Shown here: one piece after another, positions 8,217 to 16,636 of the stretch
Layout of the letters: every line of letters begins with the position of its first letter
Position numbering within the stretch: position 1 is the first letter of the stretch
Source: Chryseobacterium aureum
GTDB taxonomy: Bacteria > Bacteroidota > Bacteroidia > Flavobacteriales > Weeksellaceae
Direction: 5' to 3'
Assembly (NCBI RefSeq): GCF_003971235.1
Contig: NZ_CP034661.1
Span: forward strand, 372,001 to 436,000
DNA: 64,000 nt
Made by a program: the position numbers and the translations under genes
Notes under the pieces: model-generated
What the model saw: the letters and a program-made list of their open reading frames with translations, nothing else
What the model was told of the DNA's origin: nothing
Database searches by the model: none

Positions 8217-10001
8217 TTATTTCAATCTTATCAGGATGTATACATTTTCGTAATAAATGTTGGCAGTATCATCCGTGGAATATTTTTCCCTTGTGATTTC
8301 ATTAAAAATAAGTTTAACATGATATTTGCCTAAATCAGATTCCATGGCGATTTCAGGAACTTTTACATTTCCGGTTTTGTTTTTATTTTCTTCAAACAGT
8401 TTGAGAATCTGAGGTCCGAAATCTATTTCTTCCCGGGAATTTAATTTTAAGATTAAAGAAGATTTTTCAGTCAGGAGGTCTGTAAGCGTAAATACATCGT
8501 TATTCAGCTGTTGCGCATCTCTGCTGTAGCGGTAGAAAGAAATTAAATATTGGTAATTTCCTAGTTCTACAGCCTGTTTTTCCGGAATAAGAACCAGCCT
8601 GCTCATTTCATAGGCTGTGTTTTTTACGGTAACATTCACATCCGAGAATTTATTCTGGATATCATATCTCACACTATAAAAGGTTCCTTGGGCAATATGA
8701 TCGGCCAGTTCTGTCTTGTCTTTGTCGTTTAGTAACGCTGATAAAAACTCTCCCTGCTTTCTTTTAGCCAGAAATTCAAATTTATCTGCAATTTCATTGC
8801 GTACCGTATCATTGATTTTCTTTTGAAAGTTAATCGTCGAGGCGTTTATAAGCTGGTTTTGATTTAAAATGTTCATTAATTGTGCTTTCTGGCTCCTGTT
8901 GGCCACGCTGAAAGCATTCAGATAGGGGAAAATCATTGAAAAGATTCCAAATAGAAACAGGCTCACCGGAATGAATTTTATGCTTGTCTTTCTGCCAAAA
9001 ATAAAATAGATAACAATGCTTAGAAGCCACAGGGCGAGCAGAAGAACAAAATATCTGGGCTCCGTATAGCCATATTCTAAAATTCGGGTGAAAATGGCTG
9101 TGAAAAGCAGTACAATTAAAGGAACAATAGTGTAATAGAATACCTTTGAAAATATTTTAACCCATGACTTTGCATGGTCTTCTTTTAACGGATGTACCAG
9201 CAATAATGCCAGAATACCGACAACACTGTACGCCAAAACAAGATAAGAAACCCATCCTCTTGGAAGCTCCCAGTGGATTATTATCCTGACAGAATAGAAA
9301 TAAAGGATAGTTACATAGATAAGCAGTAGTGGAATTAAGATAAACTGGGTGAAAAATTTTAATACAACAGGATAAGTCCCGTCTTTTTCAAGGCTATTTA
9401 ATCCTTTGTCATTAAATAAAAGAAAAATAAAGCTGCTCCCGAGAATAGCGAGAACAAAAAATGTATCTCTGTAAATTCTGCCATGAAAGTTAAAATCAAA
9501 AAGTTTATCAATTGCCAGAATAGCTAATTCTACACCGCCTGTTAAAACTCCTGTAAATACGGCTGTAAGGAAGATGTTGACAAAGAGGTTTTTGTTATAC
9601 TGCCAGAAACTGAGTTCCCTGTTTTTCTCAATAAACGGAATAAAAGAAACCAGAAGGTGAGAGAGTAAAGCGGTAACAGCAATGATATAGAGGTAAACTT
9701 CGGTGAAGTTATTCTTTTTATCGGGTAGAATAAAATAAAAGCATATAAGAAAAATAACTCCGGCTCCCTGTAATAATAGTTCTTTCCCGATTCTCTGCGA
9801 CAGCATTTTTAGGGCAAACATCAATGAAATTCCAAGGCAGGAGCATAGGGTGAATCTAATATAAGAAGTGATTTCACTGCGTTCTGTTTCGGCAATGTAT
9901 ATAGCACCAACAGAAGCTAATAAAGCCATTGTCAAAATCATAGGATATCGGAAAATGACTTCATTGGCCCGGCTCAGTGTTTCCTGGAATTTTGTTTTCA
10001 T
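8217..10001 (-). CDS. DUF4153 family multipass membrane protein
   Basis: 594 aa. The first about 360 residues hold many hydrophobic helices with short loops (for example ILTMALLASVGAIYIA and LFVNIFLTAVFTGVLTGGVELAILAIDKLF). The last 230 residues are soluble, mixed alpha/beta and probably extracytoplasmic. The order of helices and the sequence around GVELAILAIDKLF fit DUF4153, a Bacteroidota inner-membrane family of unknown function. It lies 24 bases after the BlaI-like gene on the same strand, so all three genes of this group probably form one transcript. Confidence 0.75.
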   Translation of the reverse strand: MKTKFQETLSRANEVIFRYPMILTMALLASVGAIYIAETERSEITSYIRFTLCSCLGISLMFALKMLSQRIGKELLLQGAGVIFLICFYFILPDKKNNFTEVYLYIIAVTALLSHLLVSFIPFIEKNRELSFWQYNKNLFVNIFLTAVFTGVLTGGVELAILAIDKLFDFNFHGRIYRDTFFVLAILGSSFIFLLFNDKGLNSLEKDGTYPVVLKFFTQFILIPLLLIYVTILYFYSVRIIIHWELPRGWVSYLVLAYSVVGILALLLVHPLKEDHAKSWVKIFSKVFYYTIVPLIVLLFTAIFTRILEYGYTEPRYFVLLLALWLLSIVIYFIFGRKTSIKFIPVSLFLFGIFSMIFPYLNAFSVANRSQKAQLMNILNQNQLINASTINFQKKINDTVRNEIADKFEFLAKRKQGEFLSALLNDKDKTELADHIAQGTFYSVRYDIQNKFSDVNVTVKNTAYEMSRLVLIPEKQAVELGNYQYLISFYRYSRDAQQLNNDVFTLTDLLTEKSSLILKLNSREEIDFGPQILKLFEENKNKTGNVKVPEIAMESDLGKYHVKLIFNEITREKYSTDDTANIYYENVYILIRLK

Positions 10002-10025
10002 GATTTGGTGTTTGGGGAGTTGAAA

Positions 10026-10517
10026 TTATTCCTTTTTCTTTTTTTTCTTTTTCTCTTTGTCCTTGTCTTTTTCTTTAGTTTTACTCTTCTTTTCTTTTTT
10101 CGGACTTAGGATTTCTTCGGCAATCTCAAATTTTGGTTCTTCAATTTTTGATGGTTTTATTTCGATTTTAAGATCAAAATATCCTTTCATATCTTCCTGT
10201 GAAATTAATTTTTCACTTAATAAAAGCTCCAGAATTTCTTTTCCGGAAGTGTTGAAAAAGTTATGCGAAAGTTCTTTTAGGAGGAATTTTTTATACTCTT
10301 CCAGAGGAACCAGCACAGTATATTTGAAGATTCTTCCTTCTTTTACAGTAGACAGATAGCCTTTTTCAACTAATATTTTCAAATAAGTGGAAACCGTATT
10401 CTGATGCGGTTTCGGTTCAGGATGCTGCTGCATAACGTCCTTCAGATAGAAAGATTCCATTTTCCAAAACAGCTTCATAAAGTTTTCTTCTGCGGCAGTA
10501 AGATGATGTATTTTCAT
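10026..10517 (-). CDS. BlaI/MecI-type penicillinase-repressor family regulator with polylysine tail
   Basis: 163 aa from the ATG at 10517 (MKIHHLTAAEE); the open frame extends to 10667 but would overlap the upstream PAP2-like gene by 142 bases. Residues 1-75 form the winged helix: AAEENFMKLFWKM, then HQNTVSTYLKILVEKGYLS and the wing EGRIFKYTV. The middle is the dimerisation region (FLLKELSHNFFN). The last about 25 residues are almost all Lys/Asp/Glu. Known members are freed by a BlaR1/MecR1 sensor protease; no such M56 partner is adjacent. Instead it sits between two membrane-protein genes, 8 bases after PAP2. Confidence 0.88.
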   Translation of the reverse strand: MKIHHLTAAEENFMKLFWKMESFYLKDVMQQHPEPKPHQNTVSTYLKILVEKGYLSTVKEGRIFKYTVLVPLEEYKKFLLKELSHNFFNTSGKEILELLLSEKLISQEDMKGYFDLKIEIKPSKIEEPKFEIAEEILSPKKEKKSKTKEKDKDKEKKKKKKKE

Positions 10518-10525
10518 AGAGTATT

Positions 10526-11128
10526 CTAATGTTGAAATTGAATATTGCAATAAAGATAAATAAAAGATACCAGAAAAGCTATTCCAGCCCCCATAAATAC
10601 TTCTTTTAGGGTGTGTCTTTTCAGAATGATACGGGTGATTCCTACCAGCGTGGCGATTCCCAGCCAAAGGAGACCCATCTTCCAGCTCAGTGTAAAAAAT
10701 AATGCCGCTACAAATACATTGAATGCAGTATGCATAGAGCTTTTGATGAATAGATTACTGATCTGGAGAGCAAAAAGAAGCACCATAATAAACAGCATGA
10801 CAAGATCTATATATCCGTTTCTTATATAGTTAAAAAGGAGGTAAGAGATCACACAGGCTGCAAGAAATATATACAATGTCTTCCTCTGAACCCGGTTGGA
10901 AACATCCATATTGGTATATCTTCCCGTTTTCACATTCCATACCAGCCATATGATAACCGGAATAATAACCATCAGTAATATAGGAAGAAAGTAAAGGACA
11001 GAATCTTTAAAACTGTATTCCCTGAAGCTCATATATACAAAAAATAAAATCAGAGAAACCAACGGATTAAAAAAATCAGAAATAACTTTTGAAATTTTGT
11101 GTAATAATAAAGACTGCTTTTCTTCCAT
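10526..11128 (-). CDS. PAP2-superfamily (type 2 phosphatidic acid phosphatase-like) membrane protein
   Basis: 200 aa with about six membrane helices. Two phosphatase motifs are visible: SSMHTAFN (motif C2, SxHT) and TRIILKRHTLKEVFMG (motif C3, R-x5-H-x3-E in place of the usual D). The C1 lysine/arginine motif would lie around SNRVQRK and is poorly matched. It would act on lipid phosphates such as undecaprenyl or phosphatidylglycerol phosphate. It is the first gene of the PAP2-BlaI-DUF4153 operon. The E in motif C3 and the weak C1 leave some doubt about catalysis. Confidence 0.75.
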   Translation of the reverse strand: MEEKQSLLLHKISKVISDFFNPLVSLILFFVYMSFREYSFKDSVLYFLPILLMVIIPVIIWLVWNVKTGRYTNMDVSNRVQRKTLYIFLAACVISYLLFNYIRNGYIDLVMLFIMVLLFALQISNLFIKSSMHTAFNVFVAALFFTLSWKMGLLWLGIATLVGITRIILKRHTLKEVFMGAGIAFLVSFIYLYCNIQFQH

Positions 11129-11130
11129 AA

Positions 11131-11166
11131 TGAGGTTTAAAAATCAAATATACCATTATAACCTCA
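11131..11166. promoter_or_regulatory. promoter with flanking inverted repeat, candidate BlaI-type operator
   Basis: TGAGGTT (11131-11137) and AACCTCA (11160-11166) are exact inverted repeats flanking a minus-strand TATATTTG -7 box at 11145-11152. The dyad brackets the promoter of the operon that encodes the BlaI-like repressor, as expected for autoregulation. Confidence 0.45.
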
Positions 11167-11604
11167 AAAAACAAGTAATGGTAAAGCAGCGGGACGAATG
11201 TATCCATGAATTAAATGGCTGTTTATTAATTGTTTTTGAAAAATAATAGCGGTTTAATCTATCACTAAATTATTTTATTAAATCAACAGAAGCGGCGTGT
11301 TGAAAACAAAAAAACTTTTATCGTGAAATGCCCAAAAGATAGGTTAACAATAATTAAAGATAAAAGAGGAAAAGGAATAAAAGGGGATGGATTTATGATA
11401 TTTTTATTCTGCCAGCGGTATCATAAAAGCCAGATAAACAGGCCTGTTCTATGTATTTTAGAAAAGAAAAATAACAGTGGGGAAGCCATTTTGAAAGCCC
11501 TTTATGGGCTCGGAGATTAAGAATAATCCGTTCAGCCCGCAAATAGATTTTACAGAAAAAACGAAAAGTTATGTATGTATAGAATAAAAACAAAGTTTTT
11601 TTCA
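11167..11604. other. gene-free stretch upstream of pdhA
   Basis: A 65-codon open frame at 11323-11520 has no recognisable domain, composition bias or start context and is not called. No hairpin with a T-run was found. The stretch probably carries only regulatory DNA. Confidence 0.4.
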
Positions 11605-11612
11605 TAATTTTG
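11605..11612 (+). promoter_or_regulatory. TAnnTTTG -7 box for pdhA
   Basis: TAATTTTG, exact match, 37 bases before the pdhA ATG. No clear -33 TTTG was found. Confidence 0.45.
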
Positions 11613-11649
11613 CTCAACTATTTCATCATAAAAAAGCAAGAGCTAACAC

Positions 11650-12651
11650 ATGAAAGAATTTTCTAAAGAGGTATACCTGAAGTGGTATGAAGATATGACA
11701 ATGTGGAGAAGGTTTGAAGACAAATGCCGTTCTCTTTACCTAAAACAAAAGATCAGAGGTTTTTTACATTTGTATAACGGTCAGGAAGCGATCCCTGCCG
11801 GGTTTACGCATGCAATGGATCTTACAAAGGATAGTATGATTACTGCTTACAGATGCCACATCCATCCAATGGCGATGGGCGTAGATCCTAAGAGAATCAT
11901 GGCAGAACTTTGCGGTAAGGCTACAGGGACATCCGGAGGTATGGGTGGATCTATGCACATTTTCAGTAAAGAACACCGTTTTTACGGAGGACATGGTATC
12001 GTTGGAGGACAAATTCCTTTGGGAGCTGGTATTGCTTTCGCGGATAAATATTTCGACAGAAAAGCAGTGAATATCTGTTTCTTTGGAGACGGAGCTGCAA
12101 GACAGGGGTCTTTACACGAGACCTTCAATATGGCAATGAACTGGAAGCTTCCTGTAGTATTTGTGGTAGAAAACAACCAATACGCAATGGGAACTTCTGT
12201 AAAAAGAACTGCCAACCACGAGGACATCTATAAATTAGGATTAGGATACGAAATGCCTTGTCTTGCGGTAGATGCAATGGATCCTGAAAAAGTAGCAGAA
12301 GCTGCTTACGAGGCTATTGAAAGAGCAAGAAGAGGAGACGGGCCTACATTCATTGAAGCAAGAACTTACCGTTACAGAGGACACTCTATGTCTGATGCTG
12401 AGCCATACAGATCTAAAGAAGAAGTGGCTATTCATAAAAATGATGACCCAATTGAGCTTGTAAAACACAGAATCTTAGAAAACGGATGGGCTACAGAGGC
12501 TGAATTGGAAACGATGGACAATAAGTCAAAAGACTTTGTTGATGAGTGTATCGAATTTATGGAAAACTCTCCGTATCCTGATGCAGAAAAAATCTATGAG
12601 TATGTATATGCTCAGGAAGATTATCCATTCTTAGACAAATTAGAAAACTAA
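11650..12651 (+). CDS. pdhA: pyruvate dehydrogenase E1 component, alpha subunit
   Basis: 333 aa, the standard length for the alpha chain of heterotetrameric E1. Thiamine diphosphate motif: GDGAARQGSLHETFNMAMNW (GDG...N). The substrate-channel GTSGGMGGSMH, YRCHIHPMA and the phosphorylation-loop-like YRGHSMSDAEPYRSKEE are intact. With E1-beta it decarboxylates pyruvate and loads the acetyl group onto E2 lipoyl domains in the cytoplasm. The E1-beta gene does not follow; the E2 gene comes next after 109 bases, an order common in Flavobacteriia, where pdhB is elsewhere. Confidence 0.97.
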   Translation: MKEFSKEVYLKWYEDMTMWRRFEDKCRSLYLKQKIRGFLHLYNGQEAIPAGFTHAMDLTKDSMITAYRCHIHPMAMGVDPKRIMAELCGKATGTSGGMGGSMHIFSKEHRFYGGHGIVGGQIPLGAGIAFADKYFDRKAVNICFFGDGAARQGSLHETFNMAMNWKLPVVFVVENNQYAMGTSVKRTANHEDIYKLGLGYEMPCLAVDAMDPEKVAEAAYEAIERARRGDGPTFIEARTYRYRGHSMSDAEPYRSKEEVAIHKNDDPIELVKHRILENGWATEAELETMDNKSKDFVDECIEFMENSPYPDAEKIYEYVYAQEDYPFLDKLEN

Positions 12652-12662
12652 AAGATAATGAG

Positions 12663-12757
12663 TTAATTTGACAATTTGAGAATTTGAAAATGTGATACAA
12701 TAGATCCTTTTTTTAATTTTCAAATTTTCAGGTTGCTAAATTTTCAAATTAAAATAA
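12663..12757. repeat. AT-rich imperfect inverted repeat between pdhA and E2
   Basis: The left arm begins TTAATTTGACAATTTG at 12663; the right arm ends with the near-complement (AAATTTTCAAATTAA) before 12757, and an inner AATTTGAAAAT/ATTTTCAAATT pair flanks a spacer of about 25 bases. The iterated AATTTGA unit looks like a dispersed flavobacterial palindromic repeat rather than a promoter. Its hairpin could also adjust E2 expression. Confidence 0.6.
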
Positions 12758-12760
12758 ATT

Positions 12761-14353
12761 ATGGCAGAAGTAATTACGATGCCCCGCCTGTCCGACACTA
12801 TGACGGAAGGCAAGGTGGCAAAATGGCATAAAAAAGTAGGAGATAAAGTAAAAGAAGGAGATATTTTAGCTGAAATTGAAACGGATAAAGCGGTTCAGGA
12901 TTTCGAATCTGAAATAGAAGGTACCCTTTTATACGTAGGTGTAGAAGAAGGAGGTGCTGCTGCTGTAGACTCTGTTTTGGCTATTATCGGAAATGAAGGA
13001 GAAGATATTTCAGGATTAACAGGCGGAGCTGCTGCTCCCGCTGCAACTGAAGAAAAAAAATCAGAAGAACAGCCTAAAGCAGAAACTGCTGTACCTGCTG
13101 CTGCAGAAGTTCCGGCAGGAGTAGAAGTGATTACAATGCCAAGACTTTCTGATACAATGACAGAAGGTAAAGTAGCTAAATGGCACAAAAATGTAGGCGA
13201 TACAGTAAAAGAAGGTGACCTTCTTGCTGAGATTGAAACAGATAAAGCGGTACAGGATTTTGAGTCTGAATTCAATGGAGTACTATTGAAACAAGGTGTA
13301 GAAGAAGGAGGTGCTGCTCCGGTAGATTCAGTATTGGCAATCATTGGCCCTGCAGGAACAGATGTTTCTGCCGTAGGTGCTCCAAAGGCTGCTGCTCAGT
13401 CTGCTGAAAAACCTGCTGAACAGAAGTCAGAAGCTAAGGCTGAAGAAAAAGTGGCTCCGGCTGCTGATACTTCAACTTCTGACAGAGTCGCAATTTCGCC
13501 ACTGGCTAAGAAAATGGCTCAGGATAAAGGCGTTGATATTAACAGTGTTCAGGGATCTGGCGAAAACGGAAGAATCGTTAAAAAAGATATTGAAAATTAT
13601 CAGCCAGCTGCGAAACCAGCTGCTTCAGTTCCTGCCGCAAGTGCTGCTCCTGTTGCAGTAAGCTTCGTACAGGGCGAAGATACAGAGACTCCAAACTCAC
13701 AGGTAAGAAATATCATTGCGAAACGTCTTTCCGAAAGTAAATTCTCTGCACCTCACTATTATCTGATGGTTGAGATCAACATGGATAAAGCTATTGAAGC
13801 CAGAAAAGAAATCAATTCTTTACCAGACACTAAGATCTCTTTCAACGATATGATCATTAAAGCAACTGCAATTGCCTTAAGAAAACACCCTCAGGTAAAT
13901 TCAAGCTGGGCTGGTGATAAGATTATTCACAGAGGAAATATCAATATTGGTGTAGCAGTAGCGATTCCTGATGGATTGGTAGTTCCGGTATTGAAGAATA
14001 CCGATCAGATGACTTACACTCAGATTTCTGCATCCGTTAAAGATATGGCTTCAAGAGCTAAAAGTAAGGGGCTTAAGGCTAACGAAATGGAAGGATCTAC
14101 CTTCTCGATCTCTAACTTAGGAATGTTCGGAATTGAAACATTTACAAGTATCATTAACCAACCCAACTCTGCAATCCTTTCAGTAGGAGCAATTATCGAG
14201 AAACCTATCGTTAAAGAGGGGCAGATTGTAGTTGGAAACACCATGAAACTTTCATTGGCATGCGACCACAGAGTGGTAGATGGTGCTACTGGTGCTCAAT
14301 TCTTACAGACATTAAGAACGTATTTAGAAAATCCATTAACCTTGTTACTGTAA
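12761..14353 (+). CDS. pyruvate dehydrogenase E2, dihydrolipoamide acetyltransferase with two lipoyl domains
   Basis: 530 aa. Two near-identical lipoyl domains (1-77 and 121-196), each with the ETDKAV lipoylation site (Lys43, Lys162). Ala/Pro/Glu-rich flexible linkers follow, then a peripheral subunit-binding domain (about 244-281, ISPLAKKMAQDKG..GSGENGRI), another linker, and the catalytic acetyltransferase domain (about 305-530) ending with DHRVVDG, in which His503 is the catalytic histidine. It forms the multimeric core of the complex and passes acetyl groups to CoA. A strong terminator follows. Confidence 0.97.
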   Translation: MAEVITMPRLSDTMTEGKVAKWHKKVGDKVKEGDILAEIETDKAVQDFESEIEGTLLYVGVEEGGAAAVDSVLAIIGNEGEDISGLTGGAAAPAATEEKKSEEQPKAETAVPAAAEVPAGVEVITMPRLSDTMTEGKVAKWHKNVGDTVKEGDLLAEIETDKAVQDFESEFNGVLLKQGVEEGGAAPVDSVLAIIGPAGTDVSAVGAPKAAAQSAEKPAEQKSEAKAEEKVAPAADTSTSDRVAISPLAKKMAQDKGVDINSVQGSGENGRIVKKDIENYQPAAKPAASVPAASAAPVAVSFVQGEDTETPNSQVRNIIAKRLSESKFSAPHYYLMVEINMDKAIEARKEINSLPDTKISFNDMIIKATAIALRKHPQVNSSWAGDKIIHRGNINIGVAVAIPDGLVVPVLKNTDQMTYTQISASVKDMASRAKSKGLKANEMEGSTFSISNLGMFGIETFTSIINQPNSAILSVGAIIEKPIVKEGQIVVGNTMKLSLACDHRVVDGATGAQFLQTLRTYLENPLTLLL

Positions 14354-14374
14354 TTTTCTGAACTGAAAATAATG

Positions 14375-14406
14375 AAACCTCCCGGAGCACCGGGAGGTTT
14401 TTTGTT
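14375..14406 (+). terminator. terminator of the PDH genes
   Basis: AAACCTCCCGG (14375-14385) and CCGGGAGGTTT (14390-14400) with an AGCA loop and T-run. Confidence 0.92.
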
Positions 14407-14616
14407 TTTTGTAAATTAAAATGAAGGTTTCAGGCCCAATCTATAAGGTTTGGAAAATAGTATAGGGTTAGAAATATGAACACCTGAAAAGAAAAGGCAT
14501 TACTTTTTGTATAAGTTTTCCCTAAAAATATACCGGGAATTATTAAAAAAATAAAGGAAAAGTAAAATATAAATGGATTAAGAAAATCTAATAGCCGTAA
14601 AACTGAAATAAAATAT
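14407..14616 (+). other. gene-free stretch ending in a second terminator
   Basis: No open frame of note. Because it lies between two terminators and before a third transcription unit, a short RNA ending at the 14617-14642 hairpin is possible. No exact TAnnTTTG box was found in it. Confidence 0.3.
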
Positions 14617-14642
14617 AAACCGCTTCAAAAAGCGGTTTTTTA
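14617..14642 (+). terminator. orphan rho-independent terminator
   Basis: AAACCGCTT (14617-14625), CAAA loop, AAGCGGTTT (14630-14638) plus T-run. It ends 29 bases before the LolD-like gene and no gene lies directly upstream. Confidence 0.85.
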
Positions 14643-14670
14643 TTTGAAGGCAATTTACTATTTTTGAATC

Positions 14671-15339
14671 ATGATTAAAGCAAGAAATATCCATAAATCT
14701 TATGGGAATTTAGAAGTACTGAAAGGAGTTGATATTCATATCAAAATGGGTGAGGTGGTTTCTATTGTAGGAGAATCAGGAGCAGGTAAATCTACATTGC
14801 TTCAGATTTTAGGAACTTTGGATCATCCAACCCATTCAAATAAATATGATACTGAAATTGAAATAGCAGGGGAATCATTTATTAATATGAATGATAAGCA
14901 GCTTTCAAAATTCAGAAATCAGAATATTGGTTTTGTATTTCAGTTCCATCAGCTTCTTCCAGAGTTTACAGCGCTGGAAAATGTATTGCTTCCGACAAAA
15001 ATAGCCGGAGCCAATGAAAGAGAAGCTATTGAAAAAGCATATGCTTTATTTGAAGATTTAAAGATAGAGCAAAGACTGAATCATAAACCGAATCAGCTTT
15101 CAGGTGGAGAAGCACAAAGGGTAGCTGTAGCAAGAGCTTTAATCAACGCTCCCAAAATTATTTTTGCGGATGAGCCTACAGGAAACCTGGATTCTAAGAA
15201 TGCGGATGATCTTCACAGATTGTTTTTTGACCTTAGAGACAAATACAACCAAACTTTTGTGATTGTAACCCACAATCCAAATCTTGCAGAAATTACAGAC
15301 CGCAAGTTAGTAATGAAAGACGGAATGATTATAGAATAA
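14671..15339 (+). CDS. ABC transporter ATP-binding protein, LolD/MacB family
   Basis: 222 aa, full length. Walker [10 protein letters not shown] (34-42), Q-loop [18 protein letters not shown] typical of the LolD/MacB/FtsE group, signature [15 protein letters not shown], Walker [14 protein letters not shown], and the switch histidine in VTHN. The group powers lipoprotein release from the inner membrane (Lol) or MacB-type export. No permease gene is adjacent, so the partner is encoded elsewhere, as is common for lolD in Bacteroidota. Confidence 0.93.
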   Translation: MIKARNIHKSYGNLEVLKGVDIHIKMGEVVSIVGESGAGKSTLLQILGTLDHPTHSNKYDTEIEIAGESFINMNDKQLSKFRNQNIGFVFQFHQLLPEFTALENVLLPTKIAGANEREAIEKAYALFEDLKIEQRLNHKPNQLSGGEAQRVAVARALINAPKIIFADEPTGNLDSKNADDLHRLFFDLRDKYNQTFVIVTHNPNLAEITDRKLVMKDGMIIE

Positions 15340-15355
15340 AAGTACACAACACCAG

Positions 15356-15934
15356 ATGATGAAACACTTTATTTTCCTTTTTTTAGTTTTAATTTCCTGT
15401 TCAAAAGCTGAATCCCAGCGGTTGAACTCTTTAAATCTGCCTCAGGATAAAGTCCAGGAGATTAAAAACTACATTAAAGGTAAAGAGTATAATCAGGAAC
15501 TGGCTGTTTTTATCAACTTTAAGATACCGTCCGGGAAATACCGTTACTTCATCTATAACCTGAAAAAGAATACTATAGTACAGCAGGCTGTAGTGTCTCA
15601 TGGTTCAGGTTCTGTAATTCCGAAATCAGATGCTTTGAAATTCAGTAACGTTGAGGGCTCCTACCAGTCTTCTCTTGGAAAGTATGCCATTGGAGAAAGC
15701 TATATCGGAAAGTTCGGAAAAGCATATCGTTTGAAAGGCCTTGATCCTACTAACAGTAACGCTATGCAAAGAGCAATCGTTCTTCATTCTTACGGATGTA
15801 TTCCGGATGTAGAATCCCGGTCTCCTGCATGCCTGAGCTTAGGCTGTCCGATGCTTTCAGTAAATGCTCTTAAAGAAACAGCAAAATATCTTGATCCATC
15901 TGCTCAGCCCGTAATCTTATATGCTTTTTATTAA
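15356..15934 (+). CDS. murein L,D-transpeptidase catalytic-domain lipoprotein (YkuD_2 type)
   Basis: 192 aa. The signal sequence ends in a lipobox (LVLISC, Cys15), so it is likely an envelope lipoprotein. The catalytic core reads IVLHSYG (His144) and SLGCPML (Cys164), the His and Cys of the L,D-transpeptidase active site; an extra Cys in HSYGC and PACLS is notable. Members cross-link or modify peptidoglycan stem peptides. It follows the ATPase gene by 16 bases and precedes radC, so co-transcription is likely. Confidence 0.87.
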   Translation: MMKHFIFLFLVLISCSKAESQRLNSLNLPQDKVQEIKNYIKGKEYNQELAVFINFKIPSGKYRYFIYNLKKNTIVQQAVVSHGSGSVIPKSDALKFSNVEGSYQSSLGKYAIGESYIGKFGKAYRLKGLDPTNSNAMQRAIVLHSYGCIPDVESRSPACLSLGCPMLSVNALKETAKYLDPSAQPVILYAFY

Positions 15935-15958
15935 TATTATTCATTTATAATTTTTTCC

Positions 15959-16636
15959 ATGGCCATAAAACTCCTTGCCGAAGATGACAGACCCAGAGAA
16001 AAGTTTTTGCAGAAAGGCAAAAGCTCACTTTCTGATTCTGAATTGCTGGCTATTATTATGGGAAGTGGCAATAGAGAAGAAGATGCTCTGGAACTGGCAA
16101 GGAAAATTTTAGCTTCTGTGAATAACAGCTGGCGCCAGCTGAGCCTACTTTCCGCCACAGATCTAATGAAGTTTAAAGGGATTGGAGAAACAAAAGCCAT
16201 TTCTATTATTTCGGCTTTAGAAATCGGAAGAAGAAGAGCCGTACAGGAAATTCCCGAAAAAACCATGATCGGTAACAGCAATGATGCTTATGAGGTACTT
16301 AGAAATCAGCTTTCTGATTTAAGAACAGAAGAATTCTGGACTATTTTTCTGAATAATAACAATAAAGTGATTCATGTTTCCCGATTGACACACGGAGGGA
16401 TAAGCCAGTCTATTGTAGATGTTAGAGTTCTGTACAAAACTGCACTGGATCATTTTGCCACAGGTATCATTATTGCCCACAATCATCCTTCCGGAAGCTT
16501 GGCGCCAAGCCGCGAAGATATCGGCATTACACAAAAAATAAAGGAAGCAGGGAATACATTAAGTATTCAGCTTCTGGACCACATCATTATCACGCAGGAT
16601 TCCTATTTTAGCTTTTCGGATTCAGGATTATTATGA
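15959..16636 (+). CDS. radC: RadC family JAB/MPN-domain protein
   Basis: 225 aa. The N-terminal UPF0758 region has KLLAEDDRPREK and a helix-hairpin-helix (FKGIGETKA, 72-80). The C-terminal JAB1/MPN metalloprotease-like domain has the ligands His174 and His176 and Asp187 in HNHPSG...SRED. RadC was linked to DNA repair historically, but the biochemical activity is unproven. Its stop overlaps the next start by 4 bases (ATGA). Confidence 0.95.
   Translation: MAIKLLAEDDRPREKFLQKGKSSLSDSELLAIIMGSGNREEDALELARKILASVNNSWRQLSLLSATDLMKFKGIGETKAISIISALEIGRRRAVQEIPEKTMIGNSNDAYEVLRNQLSDLRTEEFWTIFLNNNNKVIHVSRLTHGGISQSIVDVRVLYKTALDHFATGIIIAHNHPSGSLAPSREDIGITQKIKEAGNTLSIQLLDHIIITQDSYFSFSDSGLL

Noticed and set aside
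10026..10100. Polylysine tail of the BlaI-like protein as a sign of a frameshift
   Set aside because: The frame is continuous to a proper stop, and the purine-rich run encodes alternating Lys/Asp/Glu, as seen in natural charged tails.
11323..11520. 65-codon open frame upstream of pdhA
   Set aside because: No domain, no signal sequence, no -7 box or start context; looks like chance in AT-rich DNA.
12880..13340. Near-identical repeated segments in E2 as a possible assembly duplication
   Set aside because: They are two lipoyl domains with differing synonymous codons and several residue changes, a normal E2 architecture.
13377..13661. 94-codon Leu-rich plus-strand frame within the E2 gene
   Set aside because: Produced by a frame shift of the Ala/Pro/Glu linker of E2; low complexity.
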